Shown here: positions 44,413-56,264 of the stretch, one piece after another | How positions within the stretch are numbered: position 1 is the stretch's first letter | Layout of the letters: the number at the start of each line of letters is the position of its first letter | NCBI RefSeq assembly: GCF_000276665.1 | Contig: NW_004955459.1 | Location: 11,081,082 to 11,145,081, forward strand | Origin: Chinchilla lanigera | Taxonomy: Eukaryota; Chordata; Mammalia; Rodentia; Chinchillidae | Length of the DNA: 64,000 nt | Direction of reading: 5' to 3' | Translations under genes and position numbers: made by a program | The notes under the pieces: model-generated | The model's input: only the letters and a program-made list of their open reading frames with translations | The model's database searches: none | What the model was told of the DNA's origin: nothing

Positions 44413-44826
44413 TGTCTTAGTTATTTTTCCAATTGATGAGAAAGAATACCTGACACTGACACCTTAAAGGAGGAAAGGCTTATGTTGGCTCACAGTTTGT
44501 AAAGGTTTCCATCCATAGTCTTCTGCCTCCATGGCAGGATGGTATGGAAGAGGGACATTGCAGAGGAAAAGTACCTGTGTGGCAGGGCAGCAAGAACCAG
44601 CAAAAGATAAAGTGAGAAGGGAGGGAGATATATACTTCCAGACCATGCCCCCGGTGACATTCCTCCTCTGATCAGGTTTCACCTGCCAGCATCACATTTA
44701 TCTATAAACTCCTGAGTGGACTAATCCACTGATGAATATCACTTCTGTGTTATCCAATAACCTCCCCAAAGCTCCACCTATGAGTGCCTGTGGCCTTGGG
44801 AGGACATCTAGATATAAACCAGAACA
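44413..44826 (-). mobile_element. MaLR-type LTR, minus strand
   Basis: Starts 'tgtcttagttatttttccaattgatgag' (reverse of the '...aagtaactaagaca' end), contains 'ttaaaggaggaaaggcttatg', 'catgcccccggtgacattcc', 'gtggactaatccactgatg', 'aaagctccacctatgagtgcc', and ends 'catctagatataaaccagaaca'. Same family as 23764-24183, opposite strand. Confidence 0.9.
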
Positions 44827-45649
44827 CATGATATGAGGTTGTAGAAGTGAGATAGTGTGTACAGGAGGGCTGATTCTGAGACCATGAATAGGGCGAAAAT
44901 CCATTTTCAGAACTGATTTATTTTTGTGTGCATGCACGGCAAGATAGATAACTTGTGTGGTGTGGATCCTTTGATAATCAGGTTTCAGGATGAGAATAGA
45001 TATTGAAGAAATGCATTAGTGGAAATGGCCACAAGAGGACAAAGAGAAAGAGAAGTTGGAAGGACAGTGAGATATCAGACAGATCTGATCTGGAGGAAAG
45101 GAGACAGAGGAGAAAGGAAGGCTTGTCAGAAGCATGTCAAACTTCAGGGAGATTCTGAGAGAAGTTGGGCAAGGCTTTCAGGGAGTCTTATGCCATGTCA
45201 CCCTTTGGAGGAGTTTCCCAGGAATGGGCCTGCCCTGGTAGCACTGCTGTACTCAGTCACTGGCTGGGGGAAGCCATGGGAAGAGAGGTCTCAGCTCAAA
45301 TGTGATGGCTGATGCTAGGGCACAGCAGCTGGCAAAGGGTTAGTTAGGGTTTCCGAAACCAGATGTTCAAGAAGAGCTTCTTCTGGCCATCCAGTGAGTC
45401 TGAGAGGGTAAGGATATTGTTCTGGAAAGGTAAGATTAAATTGTCTCCTATCTCTAAATGGGAATGCGAATGCCCTGAGAGCTGTAAACAGAAAAGGGGA
45501 GAAAGATAAGCAAAAGAGAAGGAAGGTGAACTTCCTTCTCATACATTTGATACAATTGGCTTTGCACTTTTTTTTACTGTTAAGTGGAATCTTTCTACCT
45601 GTGAAATCTTTTGACTGGAACATCTGAAAGCTAGCCATTTGCAGAGCCA
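44827..45649. other. No recognised feature
   Basis: Purine-rich in 45010-45130. Frames of about 100 codons at 45019-45312 (plus) and 45315-45638 (minus) carry no recognisable motif. Confidence 0.4.
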
Positions 45650-46024
45650 GGTGAGACTTCTACTCCTGATTCTTGGACCTTCGCTCCCTTGACCTCATTT
45701 ATACTCAAAGTCCCTTGAGCCCTCCACCACTGACAACAGATTCACATTCCTTTCTTCAGTTTAGTGACCTTGGCACTTGTGTATCGGTAGGTTTTTTACT
45801 TGGCATGCTCTCTGGGCTCGGTGGCACCCACCACACCCACAGGAACTATTTTCTTTTCTAAATTTATTCATCAGAGCTCACCAGCCAAGACAGCCCACCA
45901 TCTTCCACTTCCCAATATTACCACCAAGTCAACAGTGGGGAAAATGTACTGGCCAAGGTATTCAGGTCCCACAGATGATGCTGAAAGACAGTAGGTGAAT
46001 TCATGGTCCTACACTTCTCAGTTT

Positions 46025-46124
46025 NNNNNNNNNNNNNNNNNNNNNNNNNNNNNNNNNNNNNNNNNNNNNNNNNNNNNNNNNNNNNNNNNNNNNNNNNNNN
46101 NNNNNNNNNNNNNNNNNNNNNNNN
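46025..46124. other. Assembly gap (100 N)
   Basis: Exactly 100 N directly after the left target duplication and before the ID body. The hidden DNA should be the poly(T) tail of the ID. Frames with unknown residues here (45995-46315 plus, 46001-46183 minus) are artefacts. Confidence 0.98.
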
Positions 46125-46211
46125 TTGGTTTTTCTCCGGTACCAGGAACTGAACTCACGACCTTGCGCTTGCCAGGCAGGCACTTTGCCGCTGAGCTAAA
46201 TCCCCAGCCCC
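46025..46211 (-). mobile_element. ID SINE, minus strand, tail in assembly gap
   Basis: Reversed ID from 'ggtttttctccggtaccaggaactg' to 'gctaaatccccagcccc'. CACTTCTCAGTTT at 46012-46024 is repeated exactly at 46212-46224, so the target duplication brackets the gap plus the SINE. Young, like the 27-kb copy. Confidence 0.96.
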
Positions 46212-46320
46212 CACTTCTCAGTTTGAACTGTGCTTTGCATCTTTGGGCACTGAATGCAGTCTTCCAGATTCACCTCCAGAATTATAAAATAATCTCAGTA
46301 CTTATGTTTGCATAGTTAAC

Positions 46321-47639
46321 TGTGCATTATTTTGGGGTTTTCAACAGGCCATGTGATGCAGATACCATTTGATAGGTAAGAAGTGAATACCCAGAGGGGT
46401 GAAGTGTGTGCAAACTAGACTACACTGAAGTGTAGCTGGGTTGATGCTCAGTCGAATGTTCTTCACAACACACCATGCTGCTGGCTAGCATGTGTCCCTT
46501 GCCTGCAGATTCTTGCTCAGCTCCCCTGAGAAGCTACATGAATCCTGACCTTCCCCTACCCTGCCAGCGGCTGCAGCCTTATGAAATCACTCGCGTTACT
46601 GAATCATCGCTTTACCTACAAGATGTAATTTTATTCTACTGCCTCTGATTTCATTATCTCTGTTTTGTCACCCGATCTCGCTTTTTCTAGGGGTTCCAGA
46701 GGATTTACAAGGAATGATAAGAATGGAATTATAAGCACCAAAAAATAGAGAATAATTAAATGTCAGTCATGGCTGCGATAGAGTGAATGGGATTCTGTAT
46801 CTCAGTATTTGGGGCGCTGACTAGAATGAGACTCATTAACGTTTTTTATACTTAAGGCTATGAGTTTGGCTGGGAATTCAGTGGTATGTGATGGATCATG
46901 CTTACCTTGCCTCCCCATCCCCCATGCACCTCCTCCTGCAGAAGATAAGCATCTTTGGGAGTGAGGATTTTTAAATGAAATTGTTTATGCATCAAGGACT
47001 AAGTATTAATAGCTAAAGTGTATTCATATGGTGATTGTTTTCTGGTGATGAGGATAGGAAATGTTATTTCTCTATTAAATTATGGAGTCTGCCGGATTAT
47101 GCATGCCATGCTGATGTGCTGGCTCTGTTTCTCTTTGCTCCCAGTGATGCTTAGAGTCTCATTTTCAAACTTGATACCTCTATGAATTGGCCTGAATGTT
47201 CTGTGTGCGTCTAGGCCTTGGTCCTGAGAAGCTGACTGTTCCATGAGCATGTTTTGTCTCCGCCAGGGTTTGTGCTATAGGCAGGCACTAGCCAGGTTGT
47301 CTGTTGAGGTATATTCTGGAGCCCTGACTTGGTCCAGGGGCCAATCCCAGGAACTTGGTCAGAGCAGCCAGGAGGGGGCAGGTCTGCAAAGTGAGCCTCA
47401 GGAAAAGAACCTGAAGAAACTGGGGTGCTTAGAACAAAGAGGCAAAGGCCAGAAGCGTACATTTGAGGCTTATCTTCAATTATCTAAAAGAACAGTTCTA
47501 TTGTGCAGCAGTTTGACACCTACTCTGTATTATCTCAGAACACAAAAGTAGGATCAAGAGATAGATGATTTCTCAGCTCACAAAATAATAAAATTTTATC
47601 TAAGTACTCACAAAGTCCTTTAAAAATTAGTGTTATTTG
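46321..47639. other. No recognised gene
   Basis: Unique-looking 1.3 kb. Contains a modest CTCF-like motif on the plus strand at 47367-47382 (GCCAGGAGGGGGCAGG). Antiparallel frames at 47211-47551 are unsupported. Confidence 0.45.
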
Positions 47640-47765
47640 AAAGTAATCTCTATGACAGCAGGGATTTTGCCTGATTTTTTTCCTGTTCTTTTTGTACCCT
47701 CTGCTCCTGTGAGAGCATTTGGCACATATGTGCTCAGTATATATTTGGCTGAGCAAATGAATGGT
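47640..47765 (+). mobile_element. L2 3' end, plus strand
   Basis: 'tctatgacagcagggattttgcctg', 'gagagcatttggcacatatgtgctcagtatatatttggctgagcaaatgaatgg': clear L2 3' terminus with the ATGAAT-like tail. Confidence 0.85.
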
Positions 47766-47779
47766 GAAGTTGATTCATG

Positions 47780-47895
47780 TAAGGATTAATGTCATAAGCC
47801 CATTTTACAGATGATGAAACTGAAGTTCAGACTATAGAGTCGTTTCCTAGGCTCATATGAGCTAATAAACCATCTTGAATCCAGGTGTTCTCATA
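47780..47895 (-). mobile_element. MIR fossil, minus strand
   Basis: 'cataagcccattttacagatgatgaaactgaagttcagac' is the standard reversed MIR phrase; it ends 'cttgaatccaggtgttc'. Confidence 0.85.
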
Positions 47896-49079
47896 AGAGT
47901 TCACTGTCTTACTCAAGGAGAAAAGGGAGGTTGGTGTTGTATAGTAACATCTCTGGGGTGGTTAGTCAGCTCCACATCAGACATTGAATAGCTGATTTGT
48001 GCCTCAGCTGCTGTCATGACCCTGTACCCTCTGGAAAGTCAGAGGCAATGCTTTCTTACCATGAAGGTGATACAAGCATGGCTCTTCATGCTTTGGTCTC
48101 TTCTTCCCACTGCTCCTCCACTCTGTGTGTTTCTGCTCCTCTTGGCTGTCCAAATACCTCCATCGTAAGCTTCTCTGTCTCTGTTCCTCCTGTTGGTAAG
48201 AAAGCTGTGCTAACTGACCACAGACATGGTAGTAAGTAGTGATTTCACACCCTGCTTTTCTGAGTTATTGGCTTTATGAAAGCATTTGCTATAGAGAGAA
48301 AAGCAAAGAAATGAATCCATAATGGTTGGATCCTAGGCACCATTCATCTAAATATGAACTAGCCTTAAAGGAGGAAAGGGACAGGAGGACCCTTCTGAGT
48401 GACCCTGGAATCATGGCCATCAGGCAACCTCACACCTTACTTATAAAAGCCCAGCTATGTTGATGGCAGCTGTGCTGAAGTCCTCAGCCCTCCTCCCCAT
48501 TGGGTTTCATCACCCTTTCCCTGGGCATGAACCCCGTGTATGCAGCTCAGTCTCTGGCTTCCCCACAGAGCTCATGCAGACTGTCTGGGCTGGCACGGCC
48601 AGGGATGTGCTTCTGTGCACAAAAACCCAGGAAGAGAAATCACTGAAAAAAAATATTTGAAAAATGGTGATGGCTGTCGTGGGGACCTGGAAAGGTATGT
48701 GGGGAAATGAATCGGCGGTAGTCTCATTTCCTTAAATGCCTCCAGAAGGTCTTGACCCCATATAGACTCTCTTCATCAGTGGAGTCCCCAAGCCTGCTCA
48801 CTTGCCTTCTTTCCTCTGGCACTAAAGGGCCAAAGTGGCACAGGCAGCCTGCAGAGGAGCTTGGGAAGCCACACTCATTTCCTTCCCAGTCCAAGGGGTA
48901 AGAAAGGATGGAATTTTAAGAGGCACCCAACAACAAGAACATAGTTAATGGAACCACTAATAAGAAGGCAAACCTTCTACAGAAAATCTGTCTGCTTTAC
49001 TTTCCCCTTATCAATATTGCTCCAAAAGTCAATTTGTCACCCTACAGTCAGGGAGCTCACCCCAGCCTCCCTTAATGTT
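47896..49079. other. No recognised feature
   Basis: Frames at 47997-48239 and 48457-48660 have no known motif. No repeat named. Confidence 0.4.
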
Positions 49080-49560
49080 TCACGCTAGGTTTGTCCAGCA
49101 AGAGTAATAAAAATAATGACACCATTATTTCTCTTCTCTCTTTGTTTTCCGTGTATCACTTGCAGATTTGAATAATGAATTATGCTCACATTATCTGTAC
49201 TTGCTCTTGACTTCCTCTACTGGCTGAAAGTGAAGCTATTATCCGATTGTCAAAGACAGAGGAGCCTCGCCTGGCACAGTCAGTGATCCTGTGATGTAGA
49301 TAGACTCCAGGGCAAAATTATCAAGAGTACAATTTCAAGCTATGTAAGAGAAAATTACCATCCAGTGTGGAAATGAATCCGGAACTTGGTGAAATATTAA
49401 GGATTTCATTAGTAAGCCTTTTGGAACAAAAATAAGTAGACAACAGAATTAGTTGTGAGTTGGGCATAAAAGGCTAATTAATGTTATTGTACTCGGCTGA
49501 TTGACTTCAAGGCTATTAAATCATTATTTTATTGTCTAGATCTTCACCTTACTCAAGCTA
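49080..49560. other. Repeat-free, homeodomain-word-rich stretch (possible conserved non-coding element)
   Basis: No repeat trace at all, balanced AT-rich text with clustered TAAT/ATTA words ('ggctaattaatgttattg', 'gaataatgaattatgc') and no open frame. The look is that of developmental enhancers, but conservation cannot be judged from one genome. Confidence 0.25.
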
Positions 49561-50974
49561 AAGAAGCCATTTCATCAGAAAAACTGTTTTCTTCTTCTTC
49601 TTTATTTCTCTCTTTTTTTTTTAAACTTTTGCTGCTTACTCATGTGCTTGAACTTGGTTTCTTATACAATTCAATTTGTATCCTTGGATCAATCTTTAGG
49701 GACATTTTAAAAGATGAACAGCCCGCACTGGACATCAGGATCAAATTAAATGGGAACATGGCAGCCATTCCAGAGACCCCAGCACCCGCCTCTGGAAGGT
49801 GCTACAGATGTGGGCCATCACTTCATACCAGCAGGTGGGCACACTGTCTCTTTTTCACTGACTTTTCTATCTTCATAATCTTCATCTTCCACTTCTTGCA
49901 GAAATCTGGCTCTGTACTTCAGGCTGCAGTCCAGCATCCATAGAACTGAACAAATAAATCACTCTCTTTCTTGCTTTTATACAGGCTTATGCAAAAACAC
50001 ATTTGAACCTATTCATGATGAGTGAATCTAAGTCTTTACTCCGGATCTCAAAGGTGCTACTTGGCAGACTAATGCTGAAGACTAAATGTCAATTTAAGCA
50101 TCCAGAAAGAGTTTCTCACATCCTACCTAGCCCTATGCAGAGCTGCCACTGGTACATATGACAGGTCTAAGTGAACTGGAAAAAGGCTTTCTCTTTCTGT
50201 GACATTGCAGTCCCCCCCCACCACCACCAACAAGACATACAGAGGGCAAAGCAAAGTACAGGGTTAGATTTCAGCACCATTTGTTTCCTTGGCTGGACAC
50301 CCTTTAGTCTGAACCCAAGATAGAGTCTCTGATTCAGCAAAGATGTTGGGTAACTCCTTCTCTGGGGGGCTTCCATCTTTGCCTTCCTATCCTGGTGATC
50401 CTACATGCACAGATGCCGAAGTTTATCTCTAATCAATAAATAAGAGAATATCAAGGCAGTCACATTTAGAGAGCCCTGAAATTTTATTCTAGTAGGGAGT
50501 CCTTAAGAGTGAGAAAAATTTGAGCTACAAAGAGAGTATTTCAGTGGTGCTACTCCACATATACCCAAAGGCTTCACCAAGGCTTTCTGGTATACCTGCC
50601 CTCTACTTTTAGAGGGCTAGCCCAATAGATCAAGCTCCTTTCCCCTGGGTACTAGAGAGGAATTGGCCAGCCTCTGCTTTCTGGGTGTGATGGCCATTCT
50701 CAGCATATTAGAAGCCAGGCCAGAGTGTGGAGAGATCTGAAAATCACTGGAGGTTGGACTATGAGTAATCTGGTTGCTGTTTGGTTTCTGTAGAGAAGAA
50801 AAGGACTAAATAGTTCCTTTTCATAAACAATTCAGACCCAAGACAACCAAGATGAGAGCCTGGATGACAGAATGGTGTTATCTTGTTCCACCAGTTTAAG
50901 TAACAGTTCAGCTTTCCTCTGTGTGGCCACAGCTCACTTTTATCACTCTCTTTTCCTTTTCCTTTTTTCCCCAG
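49561..50974. other. No recognised feature
   Basis: Unique-looking DNA. The 104-codon frame 49629-49943 shows no known domain. Confidence 0.4.
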
Positions 50975-51026
50975 AAAAACAAAAGTAGAAGAGAAAGACA
51001 TACTGAAAGTGATTTTGTCTATGTTA
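50975..51026 (+). other. Micro-exon-like stretch (speculative)
   Basis: A long C/T tract ('cactctcttttccttttccttttttccccag') ends at 50974 and a GTGAGT donor starts at 51027, leaving 52 bases. The splice sites are strong as words; nothing else supports an exon, and neighbouring exons are not identified. Confidence 0.15.
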
Positions 51027-51967
51027 GTGAGTGTGGTAGCTTAGAATCTGTTGGAAACTTTTATCTTCCTTTTTACACTTTGAAAATCAGTAGTTTTATT
51101 TTCTCTGGCTGAAATAGAGATAAGATGTCTGGATATCATTGAGTGGATATAAAATTATATTAATAATTTGGGAGAAATTATACAAAATTAGTGGATATAT
51201 CATCTTGTCCTACATTTCATATTATGTCAGTTTCCTAAAGATGAGGATGTGGTTGGTGGAAGGATCCTTCTATGGGTTTTGTGGGTAGGTGTCACAGTGA
51301 ATTTGGGTAGGGAGGGAAAAAACTGATGAAGATTTGTATTTCCCCAGATATAATAGACAGCTCTGGCTCCAGAATGAAGTGGGTTTCTACCAAGGAAAAC
51401 CACAATGGTATGCTCTGCATACCAGGGTTCTCCTAGCTAAGAGTGATGTCTTTACAATAACAACTTCCTTGAAAATCCATTACAGTGTCTGGACATGTGT
51501 GAGCTCAGTGAGATTGATCTTGCTACTGAGGTTACTCTTTCATGTCTATCTGGTCACCTTGCCTTGGCCTAACCTGAGGGCCTGCCTCTGACCCAGAAAT
51601 GATGCTGACACTAGGACAGGACAGGTTGCATGCATAACAGTGCTCCCATGGAATCTGGGGCACCCTGCTGAGGTTGGAAACATTCTTTCACACTCTCTTT
51701 CTTGAGATGCTGGACTGTTTCATGCACTCTATGCTTCTTAAGGGCATTCAAAAACAATGTCAGGGCAGTCAGGACTCTTAGAGAAATCACCTTTTGATGG
51801 GCAAATCCAGGAAAGAAACAGAAGATGACAAGATAAGCTCAGAGTTTTAGCACAGAAGAGGGTATCTTTTAACTGTGGAAGCAACTAAAAGAATCAGTCT
51901 CATCTTAAAGAACAATATGACTCTTGCAGTCCCAGAGTGTTCATTCATCTTTCTGGGTCATACCATA
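51027..51967. other. No recognised feature
   Basis: The 85-codon frame 51334-51591 has no known motif. Confidence 0.4.
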
Positions 51968-51983
51968 CAAGAACACAAGGCAG

Positions 51984-52071
51984 TCTTTTTTTTTTTTTGA
52001 TACTGGGAATTGAACTCAGGACCTTGTGCTTGCCAGGTAGGTGCTTATGCTGCTGAGCTATATCCCTGGCC
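51984..52071 (-). mobile_element. ID SINE, minus strand
   Basis: T run, 'gatactgggaattgaactcaggaccttgtgcttgccaggtaggtgc', 'gctgagctatatccctggc'. CAAGAACACAAGGCAG (51968-51983) and CAAGAACATAAGACAG (52072-52087) form a 16-bp target duplication with two mismatches, so it is older than the 27-kb and 46-kb IDs. Confidence 0.95.
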
Positions 52072-52087
52072 CAAGAACATAAGACAG

Positions 52088-53999
52088 AGGAAGAAGAAAT
52101 CTTGGTCTTATTCTGTTTCTCTAGGGAATCTTAGCTCTGTTTAAAGTATGATAACTTCAAAATAGCTGCACCCATCCACCTTTTTATGTGGTTTAGTAAA
52201 TGCTGAGATTGGCTCTCTGAAATTTCATTTCTTCCCTCTTTTTGTTTGGAAAAGTTGAGAAAGTAGTCTTTATCTTCCAGAAGTTTGATAGCTAGGATAC
52301 TGGATAAAAATTAGGTCCTACTGATGCAATGCATGTGAGGGATTAGGAAGACATCAAGTAGTGGTCGTCTTGGCTGCTGGCAAGGAAGTCTGGGCAGAGG
52401 TGAGAATGTGGTAGCCTAACTTTGCATTCCAATCTCTGGCAGCAGTGTGGCAGCAGTGAAAATCAGACAAGGTGGCAGCAATAGAGCATAGAATCCTTGA
52501 CTTCTGGACCACAGCCAAAGGGGTGTGTTCTTGGAACCACTACTTTGGTGATAGTCCCTGATATCTCCTCCAGTCCTTCCAAATATTTCACAAGCAACTA
52601 TTTTATGATGTTAAACTTTTCTACTCAAAATGTCATGTTTCTGTTGCCTCCACTGAAACTTGATGCATTGACACGGCCATATTCTCCTTGGTCAGGACTG
52701 TATTGCATAGGGGACTTTTGACTTCAGTCTGCTGCTTTGAGTCTGCGTTGGGTTTTGCTTCTCTGACACATGGTCATACCTTAGACCGTAACTCAAGTTC
52801 ACCCCACAGACTTATCTCTTTCCAGGATCCTATAGAGCACCATGAGCTGCCACTACCCACTGGCTCATTTGAATTCTCTGGCAGCTGCAGTGGAGACTTT
52901 CCAGCACTGTGATGACAGTGTAGGAGCAACCCCCAAAGGGAAGGAGTTGCACCGTAGGGAGTAGCCTTCAGGCCATCGGTATTGCAGAACGCTTCCCCAT
53001 CTGTCCCAGTCTCTTGTAGGATATTTCAGAAACCCCACATTGTTCCTTGGAGACTGAGCTCCTATAATAAGCTTTGCTGTTTCCCTCTGCCTCCTTCCCT
53101 CTGCAAATCCTCATTTGGGCTTTCTAAAGTTCTCTCTCAGATAAACTGCCTGCACCCTTGGGGGTTTGCTTATGGGGAAGTCTTTCCCCTGGGTTTGCCT
53201 ATGGGGAATCCACAGAGAGAAAGGAAAAACATGCCACTCATTCCAATTTGTGTCTGAGGGTTTCTATTTGCATCTGGCCCAACGTTGCCAAGGACACTAC
53301 AAGATTTTGCACTGAAAAGTCCCTCATCTTGGGGGACTCCTCAGTCCCAGCAGGATGCTTGGTCACTCAAGCACAGGCTAACAAATGGGGACAGGGCATG
53401 CTGTATTTTATGGCTCATCTCATATGAACCTATGGTCTATTCCCTGCTCAAGTAAAGCTATAGAAAAATACCTTAGAGTGTGGAAACTAAAAATTAAATA
53501 CTAAAACAGTCTCTAACATTAATTTGCTTAAAAATGCAAGATTTTTGCTGAGATTTTGCTAGGGCTACAGCTAGCCAGGAGAGTTAGTAGTGGTATCTGT
53601 GATGATAAGGGTGACTCCAAAACATTCCTTCCACGGCCAGACTGGACTGAAACATTGTGGGACTTGTCGCTCAGCTGAAATCAATCTTCTGCTACCTCTT
53701 GACTTTAACACTTCCAAGAAGATCCACCTGCAGGACTTGTGAGCACTCAGTGCATCTCTAAACCCTGTGGGTTTGGGAACAGACAGAACCACAGGGCTCT
53801 TGTTTAGGAGGAGAGATTCTAACAGGTCCAGGCACTGGTTCCTCTGAAATATCAGTAAGTGCTGTCAATCTAGTGGATGTTGGAGGATACAGCAGGGCAT
53901 TCTGGAAGTTAGTATTTTAGGGAAAATGGACATTAAGTAATGTGTTAAATGTGTGGTGTCACTGCAGATAATGGCAGGGATCTCTGAGACTATAAATAT
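52088..53999. other. No recognised gene
   Basis: About 1.9 kb. An 18-bp word occurs twice 29 bp apart (GGGTTTGCTTATGGGGAA at 53162-53179; GGGTTTGCCTATGGGGAA at 53191-53208), a small local duplication. Frames of 74-91 codons (52497-53427) lack motifs. Confidence 0.45.
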
Positions 54000-54235
54000 A
54001 AAACATACCCCTGTCCAGCTCAGGGAAGTCTGTTCTGAGGAAGTGACATTAATCTGACATTCAGCCACAATCTGAAGGAAGAGTAAAAGATAGCCAGGTT
54101 GGAGAGATGGTGTGGGTGCGAGAAGATGGAGAACAGTCCAGGCACTGAGACGCTAAAGGCTTCGGGCATGAGGCCCTGCATAAAGGCCTGTGTGGCTCAT
54201 GCACACAACCAAAGAGGTGTATTGAGGGAAGAGGA
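54000..54235 (-). mobile_element. L2 fossil, minus strand
   Basis: 'tctgttctgaggaagtgacattaatctgacattcagcc' and 'gcactgagacgctaaaggcttcgggcatgagg' are the reversed L2 'tcacctcctc' and neighbouring zones in order. Confidence 0.68.
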
Positions 54236-54554
54236 TTGAGATGGTTCAAAGCCTTTTGCTGTGTCCCCACAACCACGGAGCAGAGGTCAACACAGAACAT
54301 TGTTGTGCTGGTGACAAGGTGACAAGATCTCAGAGAAGGAAAAGTAGGCAGGTGCAGGCTGGGGTGCAAATTCCAGGACCGATTAGCCTGAGACCATCAC
54401 TGCCCTTAAAAGACTGGGGCAGAGTTGGAAGGGCACTTAGCTTTAGAAGATGATAAGGAAACTGCATCTCATGGGTAGACCAGTCCCCGCACATCTACAG
54501 GGGTGGGCTTTTGTCTGAAGAGCTGTCCATGGGCATATGGGTATCTGCAGAACT
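54236..54554. other. No recognised feature
   Basis: Short unique stretch with chance antiparallel frames (54061-54453). Confidence 0.45.
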
Positions 54555-54690
54555 GCAGAAACTTAATCTTTTGGCATTGCTCCTCATGCTCTTGGACAAG
54601 TCACATCAGGTCTCTGAGTTTTATTTTTCTGAGGTAATATATAGATGAGTGTATTATAATTAAATTAGAAGCCTCTTTAAAAATATGTTT
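54555..54690 (+). mobile_element. MIR fossil, plus strand
   Basis: 'cttggacaagtcacatcaggtctctgagttttatttttctgaggtaatatatag' is the MIR core. Just after it, 54717-54738 holds a short (AACATA)n run. Confidence 0.65.
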
Positions 54691-55474
54691 CACTGTAGAA
54701 AAATGGAGACCTTGAAAAAACATAAACATAAACATAAAAATCTCTCCTAACCTCCTCCCCCAAAGTCACTTAGCAGGCTAGAAGTAGAGCCTGGTAAAGG
54801 TTGCTGCTTTTCATTGTATCACTCTTCTGGGACAACCTACCTGATAACTCTACCTGGGCTGCCCACTTTATGTCTGAATGCAACAGAAATCCAACAACAA
54901 ATTTCTCAGCTTAGGTTTGAGTCACCAAAACAAACATCTAAATCTATGTGCTATAATGTAACACAATGGGCCTGTTTTTCTTTTCTAACCTGCTGCTGGC
55001 ACTTCTCTCAAAGCATCAGCAAACATCTTTAAGTACTGAGAGGATTATTGGTGGTCACCAAAGCAAAAGGTTCACTGTTTTTCTTTGTGTGTGAGAATCA
55101 GCTGCCTATCTCACTTTTAGACTCTGTTGATGGGGACAGAGGAGCTCTGCTAGTGTCTCTGAGCATGGGGCCTCCATCCTATGCATAAAGAAAAGTCACT
55201 ATGTAAAAGCAATGGGAAATCTGCGTTTGGAGGTAAGAGATTGGAACAGTGTAGATGGGGTGGAGTTGCTGGCTTTAGGACCTGATTGCTGGGGAAGAGG
55301 TTGGATTGGACTAAACAAGTAAGTATTTGAAATCTTCCAGTATCTATGTGTGACATGTACCCTCCCCTCCCAGTTCAGAGCATCTTGTAAGGGTTTCAGC
55401 AAACAGGAGCAAAGTTGTTTAATGAAGCAAAGACAGGTGATGAACATGAAGAGAGAAACAGGGCTTTCAGAGGA
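54691..55474. other. No recognised feature
   Basis: Frames of 68-82 codons (54814-55447) have no known motif. Confidence 0.4.
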
Positions 55475-55600
55475 AGCCAGACGTGTGGTCAGATCCTAGC
55501 TGCACCATGGTAACCACACTGCTTGGGGAGAGTTGACTGATGAAGATAACAGTTCATATCTTGTGAGGAAGTTGTGAGAATTAAAGTTGAAAAATCAGCT
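55475..55600 (+). mobile_element. MIR fossil, plus strand
   Basis: 'agccagacgtgtggtcagatcctagctgcaccatgg' and 'agttcatatcttgtgaggaagttgtgagaattaaag' are MIR head and 3' section, with a decayed middle. Confidence 0.65.
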
Positions 55601-56264
55601 TGCACCTGATTTTTCAGGCTCATTAATATGAGTTTCATCTAAAAGCAGAATCTGTGTTTATAAACTGAGCACCTTTAGGCAATCTTCCCTTATGCTGAAT
55701 ATATTCCTCAGATATTTGTCCACGTATATCTCAAGAGATTCAGTTTTGTTTGAATATGGACTAAACTTGGAAGTCTGACACTGCAAAAAATACTCTTGGT
55801 AATGTGTGCTCTCCTAGCCCCTTGTGTTGCTTCCTGTGTGTGATCAGAAAATGACTGACTCTTCTTTGCTGGTCCCTGTGTGGGTCTATTCTTCAGAATC
55901 TGTATATTCCCACTCACAATCATTTCTGCACTTAGCCAAGTGCCTGCCTGTGGATGTTTGCTAGATAAAGTTTTTCACCAAGCACCATGGCCAGGTTGCA
56001 ATGTAGTCTGTGCAGAATGGAGCACATTTGAATTTCATAGGAGGCTGTCTCCAACCAGGCTGGGGCCCTGGACTATAAAATTGATGAAGGCACACTCTGA
56101 ATTAATCAGCAAATATATACTAATTCACGCTGACCTTTTTTCAAGCTGAGGCCTTTTTATCACTCACTGTAGGTTTAACACTGGCCTACCAAGTGTTATT
56201 ACAAAGGACTCAATGGTTGGCCATAATTATATAATGCAAATGACATTTGCTGTTTTGTTTGAGC
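55601..56264. other. No recognised feature
   Basis: Unique-looking; nothing named. Confidence 0.4.

Larger units (their letters stand above)
45650..46320 (+). mobile_element. L2 fossil, plus strand, carrying ID and gap
   Basis: 'accttcgctcccttgacctcatttatac', 'agtgaccttggcacttgtg', 'ttacttggcatgctctctgggc', 'ttattcatcagagctcaccag' follow the L2 3' order ('tggcacttgc...tgcctggaa...tcagctc'). Weak but ordered. Confidence 0.5.
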
